Shown here in pieces: positions 15,222-23,353 of a stretch of 28,062 nucleotides of DNA. The notes under the pieces were generated by a model. That model had not been told where the DNA came from. It did not search any database and worked only from the letters and a program-made list of their open reading frames with translations. Origin of the DNA: Schleiferiaceae bacterium (lineage in GTDB: Bacteria > Bacteroidota > Bacteroidia > Flavobacteriales > Schleiferiaceae). Both the position numbers and the translations under genes were made by a program. Positions within the stretch are counted from its first letter, which is position 1, and each line of letters opens with the position of its first letter. The stretch is from the NCBI GenBank assembly GCA_030829675.1, contig JAURAE010000006.1:1-28062 (forward strand), given 5' to 3'.

Positions 15222-17744
15222 ATGGAAAATATGCTTTATTTGGTGCCGGTATTTGGTGCCGTTGGTCTAATCTACATGTGGGTTTTACGCAATTGGGTCG
15301 TAAAGCAAGGTTCAGGCACAGAGAAAATGTCAAAACTGGCGGCTTACATTAAAGAGGGCGCCTTGGCATTCTTGAATGCTGAATACCGCATTTTAGGAAT
15401 CTTTGTTGTTGTAGCGGGTATTTTACTTGGCGTCGTTTCGTCGATTGTAGAAACCACCCACTGGTTCATCGTAGTTGCATTCGTCATTGGTGCTGTATTC
15501 TCTGCTGTTGCGGGTAATATCGGTATGCGTATCGCTACGGATTCAAACGTAAGAACTACTGAAGCCGCAAGAACCTCTTTGCCACAAGCATTGAAGGTTT
15601 CTTTCCGTGGAGGTACTGTAATGGGTCTAGGTGTTGCTGGTCTCGCAGTATTTGGACTTGGCTTTCTATTTATTATACTTTCAAACTGGTTCATCGTTGG
15701 AGAGGATACCTTCTACAATGAGATGACCATTGTTCTTGAGGCACTAGCTGGTTTCTCTCTAGGTGCTGAATCTATCGCGTTGTTTGCGCGTGTAGGTGGC
15801 GGTATCTACACAAAAGCTGCCGACGTCGGTGCTGACCTTGTAGGTAAAGTAGAAGCAGGTATTCCTGAAGATGATCCTCGTAACCCAGCGACTATTGCAG
15901 ATAACGTAGGGGATAACGTAGGTGATGTTGCAGGTATGGGTGCTGATTTGTTCGGCTCGTACGTAGCCACAGTATTGGCTTCTATGGTATTAGGTAACTA
16001 TGTAATCAATGACAACTTGATAAGCACAGGTACCTTCCTAGAAAACCACGGACCTATCCTACTTCCAATGATGATTGCTGGTGTAGGTATTATCTTCTCT
16101 ATCATCGGTACATTCTTCATTCGTATTAAAGATAATAGCGCGAAAGAGCCAGAGGTTCAACGCGCCTTGAACATCGGTAACTGGTCTTCAATCATTTTGA
16201 CTGGTATCGGTTCATACGTATTGATTCAAATGCTTCTACCAGATACGTTGAGCATGAAGTTCTTCGGTGAAGGCTACAAAGAAGTTACGCGTAATGCCGT
16301 TTTTGGAGCCGTAATTGTTGGTTTAGTTGTAGGTGCTTTGATCTCATACTTCACAGAATATTACACTGGATTAGGTAAAAAGCCAATTATGGATATCGTT
16401 CAGAAATCAGCTACAGGCGCTGCAACAAATATCATTGCAGGCCTAGGTGTTGGTATGATTTCTACGTTTGCTCCTATCCTCCTTTTCGCTGGAGCGATCT
16501 GGTCTTCTTACGCATTTGCAGGATTTTACGGTGTGGCTATCGCTGCATCAGCGATGATGGCAACTACTGCAATGCAGTTGGCTATCGACGCCTTTGGTCC
16601 TATCGCTGATAATGCCGGTGGTATCGCCGAGATGAGTGAACTTCCGGATGAAGTACGTGAGCGCACAGATATCTTAGATTCTGTAGGTAATACCACTGCG
16701 GCTATCGGTAAAGGTTTCGCCATTGCTTCTGCAGCACTTACTGCTTTGGCATTGTTCGCAGCCTTCGTAACCTTCACAGGTATTGACGGTATCAACATCT
16801 TTAAGGCACCAGTTCTTGCGATGCTATTCGTAGGGGGTATGGTTCCAGTAGTGTTCTCTGCTCTGGCAATGAACGCTGTGGGTAAAGCTGCCATGGAGAT
16901 GGTTAAAGAGGTGCGTCGTCAGTTCAAAGAGATTCCAGGTATTATGGAATACGAGGCAGAGCCGGAATATGATAAGTGTGTTGCCATCTCTACAGAGGCA
17001 TCTTTGAAAGAAATGATGTTGCCAGGAGCAATGACTATTCTCTTCCCACTTGTTGTAGCTTTCTTACCTATGGCATTTGGTTACACTGGCCAAGAAGCTG
17101 CTGAAATGCTTGGAGGTTACATGGCTGGTGTTGCTGTATCAGGTGTTCTTTGGGCCATCTTCCAGAACAACGCTGGTGGTGCTTGGGACAACGCTAAGAA
17201 GTCTTTCGAGGCGGGCGTTATGATTGACGGTGAAATGACTTACAAAGGTTCTGAGGCGCACAAGGCGGCAGTTACTGGTGATACAGTAGGTGATCCATTT
17301 AAGGATACTTCGGGCCCATCGATGAATATCTTGATTAAGTTGACTTGTTTGGTAGGTCTTGTTATTGCACCAATTCTTGGTGGCGGTCACGAGAGCCACG
17401 CTGCAGGTGAAGCTACTAAAACAGAAGTTCGTCGCGAGGTAATGCAATTGAAACTAAAGAAAGTTGAGTTGCAGGTTACCGGGCCATTTTTTGAGGGCAA
17501 AGCGTTTGCAGACTTGGAAATCGAAGTGGAAAACGATAGAGTGATCAATTCAATTGTTGAAGTTACTACTCCCGATGATGTATTTCTTGGCACGTTTACT
17601 TCTGAAGAAGGTGTGTCAGATGGTATGATGTTTCACGCATCGGGACGTTTCAGCAGTCAAAATGCTGGTCAATTCCGTTGTGAAATGGACTTTTTCCGCA
17701 ATGAGGAAGGAGTGATTCAAGACTTCCATATTGGCATTCAATAA
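15222..17744 (+). CDS. hppA: K+-dependent-type membrane pyrophosphatase (ion-pumping) with C-terminal extension
   Basis: This integral inner-membrane pump couples pyrophosphate hydrolysis to H+ and/or Na+ export. The protein has 840 residues with about 16 helices. Substrate motifs are YTKAADVGADLVGKVE (about 193-208) and D227-NVG-D231-NVG-D235. NTTAAIGKG has A493 and G496 where K+-independent enzymes carry Lys and Thr, pointing to K+ dependence. The usual gate glutamate of helix 6 is absent (G245 and A249 at the two known positions), while E183 in SLGAESIALF of helix 5 may replace it, as I recall for Flavobacterium-type H+ pumps. The normal core ends near residue 720. A soluble, strand-rich stretch of about 120 residues (17382-17741) follows and is unlike the standard family end. 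It has its own promoter. Confidence 0.95.
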   Translation: MENMLYLVPVFGAVGLIYMWVLRNWVVKQGSGTEKMSKLAAYIKEGALAFLNAEYRILGIFVVVAGILLGVVSSIVETTHWFIVVAFVIGAVFSAVAGNIGMRIATDSNVRTTEAARTSLPQALKVSFRGGTVMGLGVAGLAVFGLGFLFIILSNWFIVGEDTFYNEMTIVLEALAGFSLGAESIALFARVGGGIYTKAADVGADLVGKVEAGIPEDDPRNPATIADNVGDNVGDVAGMGADLFGSYVATVLASMVLGNYVINDNLISTGTFLENHGPILLPMMIAGVGIIFSIIGTFFIRIKDNSAKEPEVQRALNIGNWSSIILTGIGSYVLIQMLLPDTLSMKFFGEGYKEVTRNAVFGAVIVGLVVGALISYFTEYYTGLGKKPIMDIVQKSATGAATNIIAGLGVGMISTFAPILLFAGAIWSSYAFAGFYGVAIAASAMMATTAMQLAIDAFGPIADNAGGIAEMSELPDEVRERTDILDSVGNTTAAIGKGFAIASAALTALALFAAFVTFTGIDGINIFKAPVLAMLFVGGMVPVVFSALAMNAVGKAAMEMVKEVRRQFKEIPGIMEYEAEPEYDKCVAISTEASLKEMMLPGAMTILFPLVVAFLPMAFGYTGQEAAEMLGGYMAGVAVSGVLWAIFQNNAGGAWDNAKKSFEAGVMIDGEMTYKGSEAHKAAVTGDTVGDPFKDTSGPSMNILIKLTCLVGLVIAPILGGGHESHAAGEATKTEVRREVMQLKLKKVELQVTGPFFEGKAFADLEIEVENDRVINSIVEVTTPDDVFLGTFTSEEGVSDGMMFHASGRFSSQNAGQFRCEMDFFRNEEGVIQDFHIGIQ

Positions 17745-17765
17745 CAGGAGAGTTATTTATATTTG

Positions 17766-17799
17766 AAAAAACCCGGGCGCGGAGCGCCCGGGTTTTTTT
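17766..17799. terminator. Strong bidirectional terminator between hppA and M20 peptidase
   Basis: AAAAAACCCGGGCGC (17766-17780) pairs with the complementary 17784-17798 around a GGA loop, giving a GC-rich stem flanked by A-tract and T-tract. It works in both orientations and serves the two convergent genes. The hppA stop codon is 21 bases upstream. Confidence 0.92.
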
Positions 17800-17813
17800 G
17801 TGTCTGTTCCTCA

Positions 17814-17833
17814 TCGAGATGGAGCCATCTCGA
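17814..17833. repeat. Short perfect inverted repeat near the M20 peptidase 3' end
   Basis: TCGAGATGG (17814-17822) and CCATCTCGA (17825-17833) form perfect arms with a two-base centre, 20 bases before the M20 stop codon region. No T-tract is next to it. It may stabilise a 3' end or be a protein site. Its function is unknown. Confidence 0.4.
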
Positions 17834-17852
17834 GCGCTAGCAGATGATGCTA

Positions 17853-19376
17853 TTATTCATGGCTCGCACTTGGAAACTCCCCTTCACCCCATAATTGGAC
17901 CAAGGTCGTATACCAGCGCACCATCTTGCGATACTCTTCCAAATCGATGCGCTCGTTGGTGCCGTGAATGCCGCCCACTTCGTCCGGGCTTAGGGTCATG
18001 GGTAAAAAGCGATAGGTGTTCTTCGATAACCCTTCGAAATTCTTGCTGTCGGTGCCGCCAATGGTCAAATAAGGGCTAATCAGCGCCTCTGGGAAAATCT
18101 CTTTCACTGCTTGTCCCAATTTCACGAAATCTTCACTCTCCGTACTCGAAGTATTGGTCGCGGCGCTGCCCATATTTTGGTAGGGTTCCACGGTGCCCCC
18201 ATATTCTGCTGCGAGCGCCTGGTAGCGCGCGAGCACATCCTCTGGGGTAGTGCCGGGCAAGATTCGGGTATTACAAACGACTCGGGCGCTCGCAGGAACC
18301 ACATTATCCTTGATGCCTGAAGCCATGATCGTGGCCACTGCGGTGTTGTTAGTGAGGGCGCGTCCCGTATGGCTCTTTTGATAGAGGTTTAAAAGGAGAG
18401 GTTCGGTGAGGTAGCGATTGGCAAAAACGGTTTTCAGGGTCCAAGGCATCTCAGGGGCGAGGTGGTCGATGAAGCCGTTGAGGGGTTGGGAGAATTGGGG
18501 TTCGAAGAGTCCTTCGCTGAGGTCATTGATGAATCCTGCGCTTTGGGTGATGGCGGTTTGGCTATTGGGCATGCTGCTGTGGCCGCCAGCGACATTAAAG
18601 GAAACTTCTACGCTGAGGTATCCTTTTTCTGCAGTGCCAATTAGAGCAACTGGGGATTCCTTGAGTCCGGGGATGCTGCCCGTGGAAATGATGCCGCCTT
18701 CGTCTAGGATGGCTTCAAAGGAGAGTCCGGTCTGGCGACAATGTTCCGCAACGAGAGCTGCTCCTGCTTGTCCACCTATTTCCTCGTCTTGACCTAGGCA
18801 AAAATAGAGGTTATGAGCAGGTTGAAAGTTTTGAAACGCTAGGGACTCGAGGGTTTCCATGAGGGCCATAAGGGAACTTTTGTCATCAAGGGTACCGCGT
18901 CCATAGATGTAGCCTATTTCGGCGCCTTCAGAATCACCTGGGGCACCTTCGAACGCGCCGCTGAAGGGCGGGTAATGCCATTGGTCGAGGCTTTTTTGAT
19001 CGACTGGAACCACATCTTGGTGGGCAATGAAGAGATAGTTTTTGGATTCGGGGGAAGGACTGGGCCAGTGTAAGAAGTAGGTGTGGGTGCTAAAGGTGTC
19101 GACGGTTAGGGTGGCGAAAAGGTCCGGATAGGAAGAGCGAAGGAATTGGCCAAAGCCGTCGAATGCCGTGGTGTCGAGCATTCGGGGGTCTTGGCTAATG
19201 GTCTTATAGGTGATGCTTTGTTGCAGTCGTTGAAGGTCGCCGCGAAGGGGAGGGAAGGCAAGAGTGCTGGTGGATGGGGTATAGCGCTCTTGAACAGACT
19301 CTAGATTGAGTAGGGGTATGAGGCCGCCAAAGAAAAGTAGGGCTGCAAGTAATGTGTATAAAAGGTATTTCTTCAC
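17853..19376 (-). CDS. M20-family metallopeptidase, PM20D1/carboxypeptidase S-like, membrane-anchored
   Basis: This 507-residue di-zinc hydrolase has one N-terminal hydrophobic segment (residues 4-24), so it is membrane-anchored or periplasmic. The M20 metal and catalytic residues are visible: H119 and D121 (IAHQDVVPVD), D164 (YGRGTLDDKSS), E198-E199 (GQDEEIGGQAG) and D225 (LDEGG). The dimerisation domain has GGHSSMP, and the late histidine is in IHGTNERID. The PPFSGAF and LDDKSSLMALMETLE stretches match the CPS1/PM20D1 branch, which acts on peptides or N-acyl amino acids. It is monocistronic: convergent with hppA and divergent from the membrane-protein gene at 19428. A weak -7 match (TATTTTTC, complement of 19413-19420) lies upstream. 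Confidence 0.92.
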   Translation of the reverse strand: MKKYLLYTLLAALLFFGGLIPLLNLESVQERYTPSTSTLAFPPLRGDLQRLQQSITYKTISQDPRMLDTTAFDGFGQFLRSSYPDLFATLTVDTFSTHTYFLHWPSPSPESKNYLFIAHQDVVPVDQKSLDQWHYPPFSGAFEGAPGDSEGAEIGYIYGRGTLDDKSSLMALMETLESLAFQNFQPAHNLYFCLGQDEEIGGQAGAALVAEHCRQTGLSFEAILDEGGIISTGSIPGLKESPVALIGTAEKGYLSVEVSFNVAGGHSSMPNSQTAITQSAGFINDLSEGLFEPQFSQPLNGFIDHLAPEMPWTLKTVFANRYLTEPLLLNLYQKSHTGRALTNNTAVATIMASGIKDNVVPASARVVCNTRILPGTTPEDVLARYQALAAEYGGTVEPYQNMGSAATNTSSTESEDFVKLGQAVKEIFPEALISPYLTIGGTDSKNFEGLSKNTYRFLPMTLSPDEVGGIHGTNERIDLEEYRKMVRWYTTLVQLWGEGEFPSASHE

Positions 19377-19403
19377 AGTGGGGGTGTGCTTCGTGTGGAT
19401 TTG

Positions 19404-19411
19404 TAACTTTG
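19404..19411 (+). promoter_or_regulatory. -7 promoter box of the membrane protein-hflX-maeB operon
   Basis: TAACTTTG fully matches TAnnTTTG, 16 bases before the ATG at 19428. No clear TTG at -33 was found. The leader would be only about 10-13 bases. Confidence 0.55.
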
Positions 19412-19427
19412 TGAAAAATACGAATAG

Positions 19428-19865
19428 ATGTACACAGGATTACTACACTTACATCATTGGCTGCCTTTTGTCTACTTATTGTTAATGTTGGCAGTATTGG
19501 TTCAGAACTTCTTGGCCTGGAAATCGGACAATGCGTTTACCGATAAATTGGCCCGTCAAAATAAAATCGCGCTGATTCTTACTCACCTTCAAGTGACCAT
19601 CGGACTGATCATGTTGTTCGGATTCAACATGGATATGTTCTCGGATATGGGAACCTTGATGGGCGATGGTGCCTTGCGTTTCAAATACGTAGAACACCCT
19701 ATGACGATGATTATTGCAGCGGTTTTGATCACCATTGGCAATGCGAAGTCGAAGAGAGGCGCTACGGATGCCGAGAAAGCGAAGCCGATAGTGGTTTGGT
19801 TTGGCATCGGTTTGTTTTTGATCGCTTTGCGATTACCCTGGGAAGCCTTCTTGCAAGGCGCATAA
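19428..19865 (+). CDS. Four-helix membrane protein, cytochrome b-like family of Bacteroidota
   Basis: This 145-residue protein has about four hydrophobic helices: LPFVYLLLMLAVLVQNFLAW, IALILTHLQVTIGLIMLFGF, MTMIIAAVLITIG and IVVWFGIGLFLIALRLP. Histidines occur near or inside helices (HLHHW at the N-terminus, THLQ in helix 2, EHP before helix 3), which would suit haem b or metal binding, but this is inference. Similar short Bacteroidota proteins are often labelled cytochrome b-like or of unknown function, as I recall. It is nine bases upstream of hflX and thus probably co-transcribed with hflX and maeB. The function is not established. Confidence 0.75.
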   Translation: MYTGLLHLHHWLPFVYLLLMLAVLVQNFLAWKSDNAFTDKLARQNKIALILTHLQVTIGLIMLFGFNMDMFSDMGTLMGDGALRFKYVEHPMTMIIAAVLITIGNAKSKRGATDAEKAKPIVVWFGIGLFLIALRLPWEAFLQGA

Positions 19866-19874
19866 TCCTCAGAC

Positions 19875-21068
19875 ATGTTAGAGCTCAAGAAAAAGGATTC
19901 GCTTCAACGTGAGCGTTGTATCCTCATTGGTATTATTAATAAGGACCAAGATGAGGAGAAGTCCATGGAGTATTTGGAGGAACTTAGGTTCCTTGCGGAT
20001 ACAGCCGGGGCGGATACGTTGCACATCTTCACCCAGAAATTATCTCGTCCTGATACTCGGACTTTCTTAGGATCTGGGAAAATGGAGGAGATCAAGGGGT
20101 ATGTGGATGCGGAAAATATTGATTTGGTCGTATTCGATGACGAGCTTACTCCGTCGCAGCTGAAAAATATTGAGGCATTATTGGAGGTGAAGGTGATGGA
20201 CCGAACGAATTTGATTCTGGACATCTTTGCTGCCCGTGCGCAAACCAGTTATGCTCGGACCCAAGTAGAATTGGCCCAATATCAATACCTGCTCCCGCGA
20301 CTGACTCGAATGTGGACACACCTTGAGCGTCAAAAAGGGGGGATTGGGATGCGCGGTCCTGGGGAAACACAGATTGAGACGGACCGTCGTATCATTCAGC
20401 AGAAAATTGCTTTATTAAAAAAGAAGCTGGAGAAGATCGACGTTCAGATGACAACTCAGCGTAGCAATAGGGGAAAGCTAAGCCGTGTTGCTTTGGTAGG
20501 TTATACAAACGTTGGGAAGAGTACGCTGTTGAACTTATTGTGTAAGACCGATGTGTTGGCCGAGAATAAGCTTTTTGCCACTTTAGATACTACAGTGCGT
20601 AAAATCAACATCGATAATTTGCCATTGCTACTTACCGACACGGTTGGGTTCATTAGGAAGTTACCGACGCAATTGGTCGAGAGTTTTAAATCAACCCTTG
20701 ATGAGGTGCGCGAGGCGGATGTGTTGTTGCATGTGGTGGACATTAGCCACCCTAGTTTCATGGACCACATCGCCAGCGTGAATACCATTTTACACGAGAT
20801 TCAGAGTCAAGATAAGCCTACCATCATGGTCTTTAATAAGATTGATGCCTTCACGCATGAGGAGGCCGATGAGTTTGAACTTGAGCTCACACAGCGCAAT
20901 TATGATCTGGATCATTGGAAGCGTAGTTGGATGAACAAAGTCGGAGAACGTGCCGTGTTTATCAGCGCGCAAGACCGCAATAATATTGACGAATTACGGA
21001 GAACCGTGTATCGCGTGGCCTCAGAAATCCATGCGACTAGGTTTCCGTTCAATACCTTTTTGTACTAA
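19875..21068 (+). CDS. hflX: GTPase HflX (ribosome-splitting factor)
   Basis: HflX binds the 50S subunit and splits stalled or stress-damaged ribosomes. The 397-residue protein has the HflX N-terminal domain (TRTFLGSGKMEEI, FDDELTPSQLKNIE, DRTNLILDIFAARA), a glycine-rich linker (GGIGMRGPGETQIETDRR) and a G domain. The GTPase motifs are G1 at 209-216 (GYTNVGKS), G3 D255-T-V-G258 and G4 N321-K-I-D324. The C-terminus is short (ATRFPFNTFLY). It lies between a four-helix membrane protein gene (nine bases) and maeB (eleven bases), so it is mid-operon. Confidence 0.96.
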   Translation: MLELKKKDSLQRERCILIGIINKDQDEEKSMEYLEELRFLADTAGADTLHIFTQKLSRPDTRTFLGSGKMEEIKGYVDAENIDLVVFDDELTPSQLKNIEALLEVKVMDRTNLILDIFAARAQTSYARTQVELAQYQYLLPRLTRMWTHLERQKGGIGMRGPGETQIETDRRIIQQKIALLKKKLEKIDVQMTTQRSNRGKLSRVALVGYTNVGKSTLLNLLCKTDVLAENKLFATLDTTVRKINIDNLPLLLTDTVGFIRKLPTQLVESFKSTLDEVREADVLLHVVDISHPSFMDHIASVNTILHEIQSQDKPTIMVFNKIDAFTHEEADEFELELTQRNYDLDHWKRSWMNKVGERAVFISAQDRNNIDELRRTVYRVASEIHATRFPFNTFLY

Positions 21069-21079
21069 TTTCACTCGTT

Positions 21080-23350
21080 ATGAGTCAAGGACCAATTAAA
21101 AAGAAAGATACCCTTCAGTACCACCAAATGCCGAAACCCGGTAAGATTGAGGTGGTGCCGACCAAGCCGTCGAACTCGCAACGCGACTTGAGTATTGCCT
21201 ATTCACCTGGCGTGGCGGATCCATGTTTGGAAATCGCTGCCAACCCGGAGGATGTCTACAAATACACGGCGAAGGGAAACTTGGTTGCAGTGATCTCGAA
21301 CGGTACAGCAGTACTGGGTCTGGGGGATATCGGTCCTGAGGCTTCAAAACCGGTGATGGAAGGAAAGGGCGTGTTGTTCAAGATTTTCGCGGACATTGAT
21401 GTGTTCGATTTAGAATTGGACGCAGCAGATCCAGATAAATTTATTGAGACGGTAAAGGCCGTGGCCCCAACTTTTGGGGGAATCAATCTCGAGGATATTA
21501 AAGCGCCCGATTGTTTTTATATCGAGAAGCGTCTCAAGGAAGAATTGGACATTCCCATCATGCACGACGACCAACACGGAACTGCCATCATCACGGCAGC
21601 CGCCTTGTTGAACGCCTTGGAAATAGCGAATAAAGACATTACCAAGGTTAAAGTGGTCTTCAACGGCGCGGGGGCATCCGCCATCTCGTGTGCCAAATTA
21701 TACCTAGCCCTAGGCGTGCAGACTAAGAACCTTTTCATGTGCGACTCGAAGGGATTAATTACTCAATGTCGTGAGTCTCTTACCGAGGAAAAGGCCATCT
21801 TCGCCCAAGACCATCCTGAAGCACAACTTGAAGAACTCTTAAAGAATGCCGACGTTTTTGTGGGCTTGTCGAAAGGCGGTATTGTGAGTAAGAAAATGGT
21901 GGCCAGTATGGCGCCAAACCCTATTGTTTTTGCCTTGGCGAATCCGGATCCCGAGATTACATATCAAGATGCGATCAGTGCACGTGAGGATATCATTATG
22001 GCCACCGGTCGCTCCGATAATCCGAACCAAGTCAATAACGTATTAGGCTTCCCATTCATTTTCCGTGGGGCACTAGATGTGCGCTCGTCCAAGATTAACG
22101 AGGAGATGAAACTAGCTGCAGTACGTGCCATTGCAGACCTGGCGAAAGAGCCGGTGCCGGAGATTGTAAACTTGGCCTATGCAGAGAGTAACCTGTCTTT
22201 TGGGACCAATTATATTATCCCAAAACCCTTCGATCCTCGACTGATCACCACCGTCGCTCCAGCCGTTGCTAAAGCGGCCATGGACAGCGGTGTGGCCAAA
22301 GCACCTATCAAGGATTGGGATGCCTATGAAAGAGAACTCAGTGACCGTCTAGGGCGCGACGATAAATTCATTCGTTTGCTCAATGAAAACGCACGCCGTA
22401 ATCCACAACGCATCGTTTTCACAGAAGGTGATCATTACCGCATTTTGAAGGCCGCCGAAATTCTCATCGCCAACGGTGTAGCTAAACCTATCCTACTTGG
22501 GTCGATGTCGAAAATGGAGTCCATCATCGAAGAATACCAGCTTGAGCTTGATGGTGCTGAATTCATAGATATTATCGCCAACTCAGAAGGACGTGAGAAA
22601 TACGCCAACGACATGTACGCCCTGCGCAAGCGCGGTGGCTGGACCTTGGCAGAATGTCGCTCTAAAATAAAATCCCGCGAATACTACGGTAACATGATGC
22701 TACGCGAAGGTGCCGCAGATGCCTTGATTAGCGGTTTGACTGTAAAATATCCAACGGCACTTCGCCCTATCCTGCGCATCATTGGAATGGAGGAAGGCAT
22801 TCGCAAAGCAGCAGGGATGTACACCTTGTTGACTAAACGCGGTCCTATGTTCTTCGCCGATACGACGATTAATTTAGATCCGTCGGCTGATGATTTGGTA
22901 CAAATGGTCCTGAATGTCGCGGACACCGTGAAGCGCACGAACATTACACCAAAAATTGCCCTGTTGAGCTATTCGAACTTCGGATCGAGCAATGGACCAG
23001 ATGCTCGAAAAATGGCGGAGGTAAGTAAACGCCTGCGTAGCGAACACCCTGAGCTCATCGTAGATGGTGAAATGCAGGCCAACTTTGCATTAGATAACGC
23101 ATTATTGGAGGAAAGCTTCCCGTTCTCGGATTTGGTAGGACACAAGGCCAATGTCTTTATCTTCCCGAACCTTGCCGCCGGAAACATTGCCTACAAGATG
23201 TTGCAGAGTTTTGGTGCTGCAGAGGCTATAGGTCCGTTATTAATCGGTACCAAGCGCAGTGCACACGTGTTGCAGCTAGGGGCATCGGTCCGTGAGATAG
23301 TAAACATGGCCACTTTAGCAGCCGTGGATGCTCATACCCGTAAAGCTTAA
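21080..23350 (+). CDS. maeB: NADP-dependent malic enzyme with phosphotransacetylase-like domain
   Basis: This enzyme decarboxylates malate to pyruvate with NADP reduction. It has 756 residues in the two-part MaeB layout. Residues 1 to about 430 are the malic enzyme, with VLGLGDIGPEASKPVMEGKG, the metal/substrate region D163-D164-QHGT and the nucleotide-binding loop FNGAGASAIS (from about 194). Residues about 438-756 form the phosphotransacetylase-like domain (RIVFTEGDHYRI, GPLLIGTKRSAHVLQLGASV), which in MaeB proteins is a regulatory acetyl-CoA sensor rather than an active transferase. It ends three bases from the convergent cyclase gene with no terminator between them. With pdhB in the same window it fits pyruvate and acetyl-CoA supply. 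Confidence 0.96.
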   Translation: MSQGPIKKKDTLQYHQMPKPGKIEVVPTKPSNSQRDLSIAYSPGVADPCLEIAANPEDVYKYTAKGNLVAVISNGTAVLGLGDIGPEASKPVMEGKGVLFKIFADIDVFDLELDAADPDKFIETVKAVAPTFGGINLEDIKAPDCFYIEKRLKEELDIPIMHDDQHGTAIITAAALLNALEIANKDITKVKVVFNGAGASAISCAKLYLALGVQTKNLFMCDSKGLITQCRESLTEEKAIFAQDHPEAQLEELLKNADVFVGLSKGGIVSKKMVASMAPNPIVFALANPDPEITYQDAISAREDIIMATGRSDNPNQVNNVLGFPFIFRGALDVRSSKINEEMKLAAVRAIADLAKEPVPEIVNLAYAESNLSFGTNYIIPKPFDPRLITTVAPAVAKAAMDSGVAKAPIKDWDAYERELSDRLGRDDKFIRLLNENARRNPQRIVFTEGDHYRILKAAEILIANGVAKPILLGSMSKMESIIEEYQLELDGAEFIDIIANSEGREKYANDMYALRKRGGWTLAECRSKIKSREYYGNMMLREGAADALISGLTVKYPTALRPILRIIGMEEGIRKAAGMYTLLTKRGPMFFADTTINLDPSADDLVQMVLNVADTVKRTNITPKIALLSYSNFGSSNGPDARKMAEVSKRLRSEHPELIVDGEMQANFALDNALLEESFPFSDLVGHKANVFIFPNLAAGNIAYKMLQSFGAAEAIGPLLIGTKRSAHVLQLGASVREIVNMATLAAVDAHTRKA

Positions 23351-23353
23351 GGT

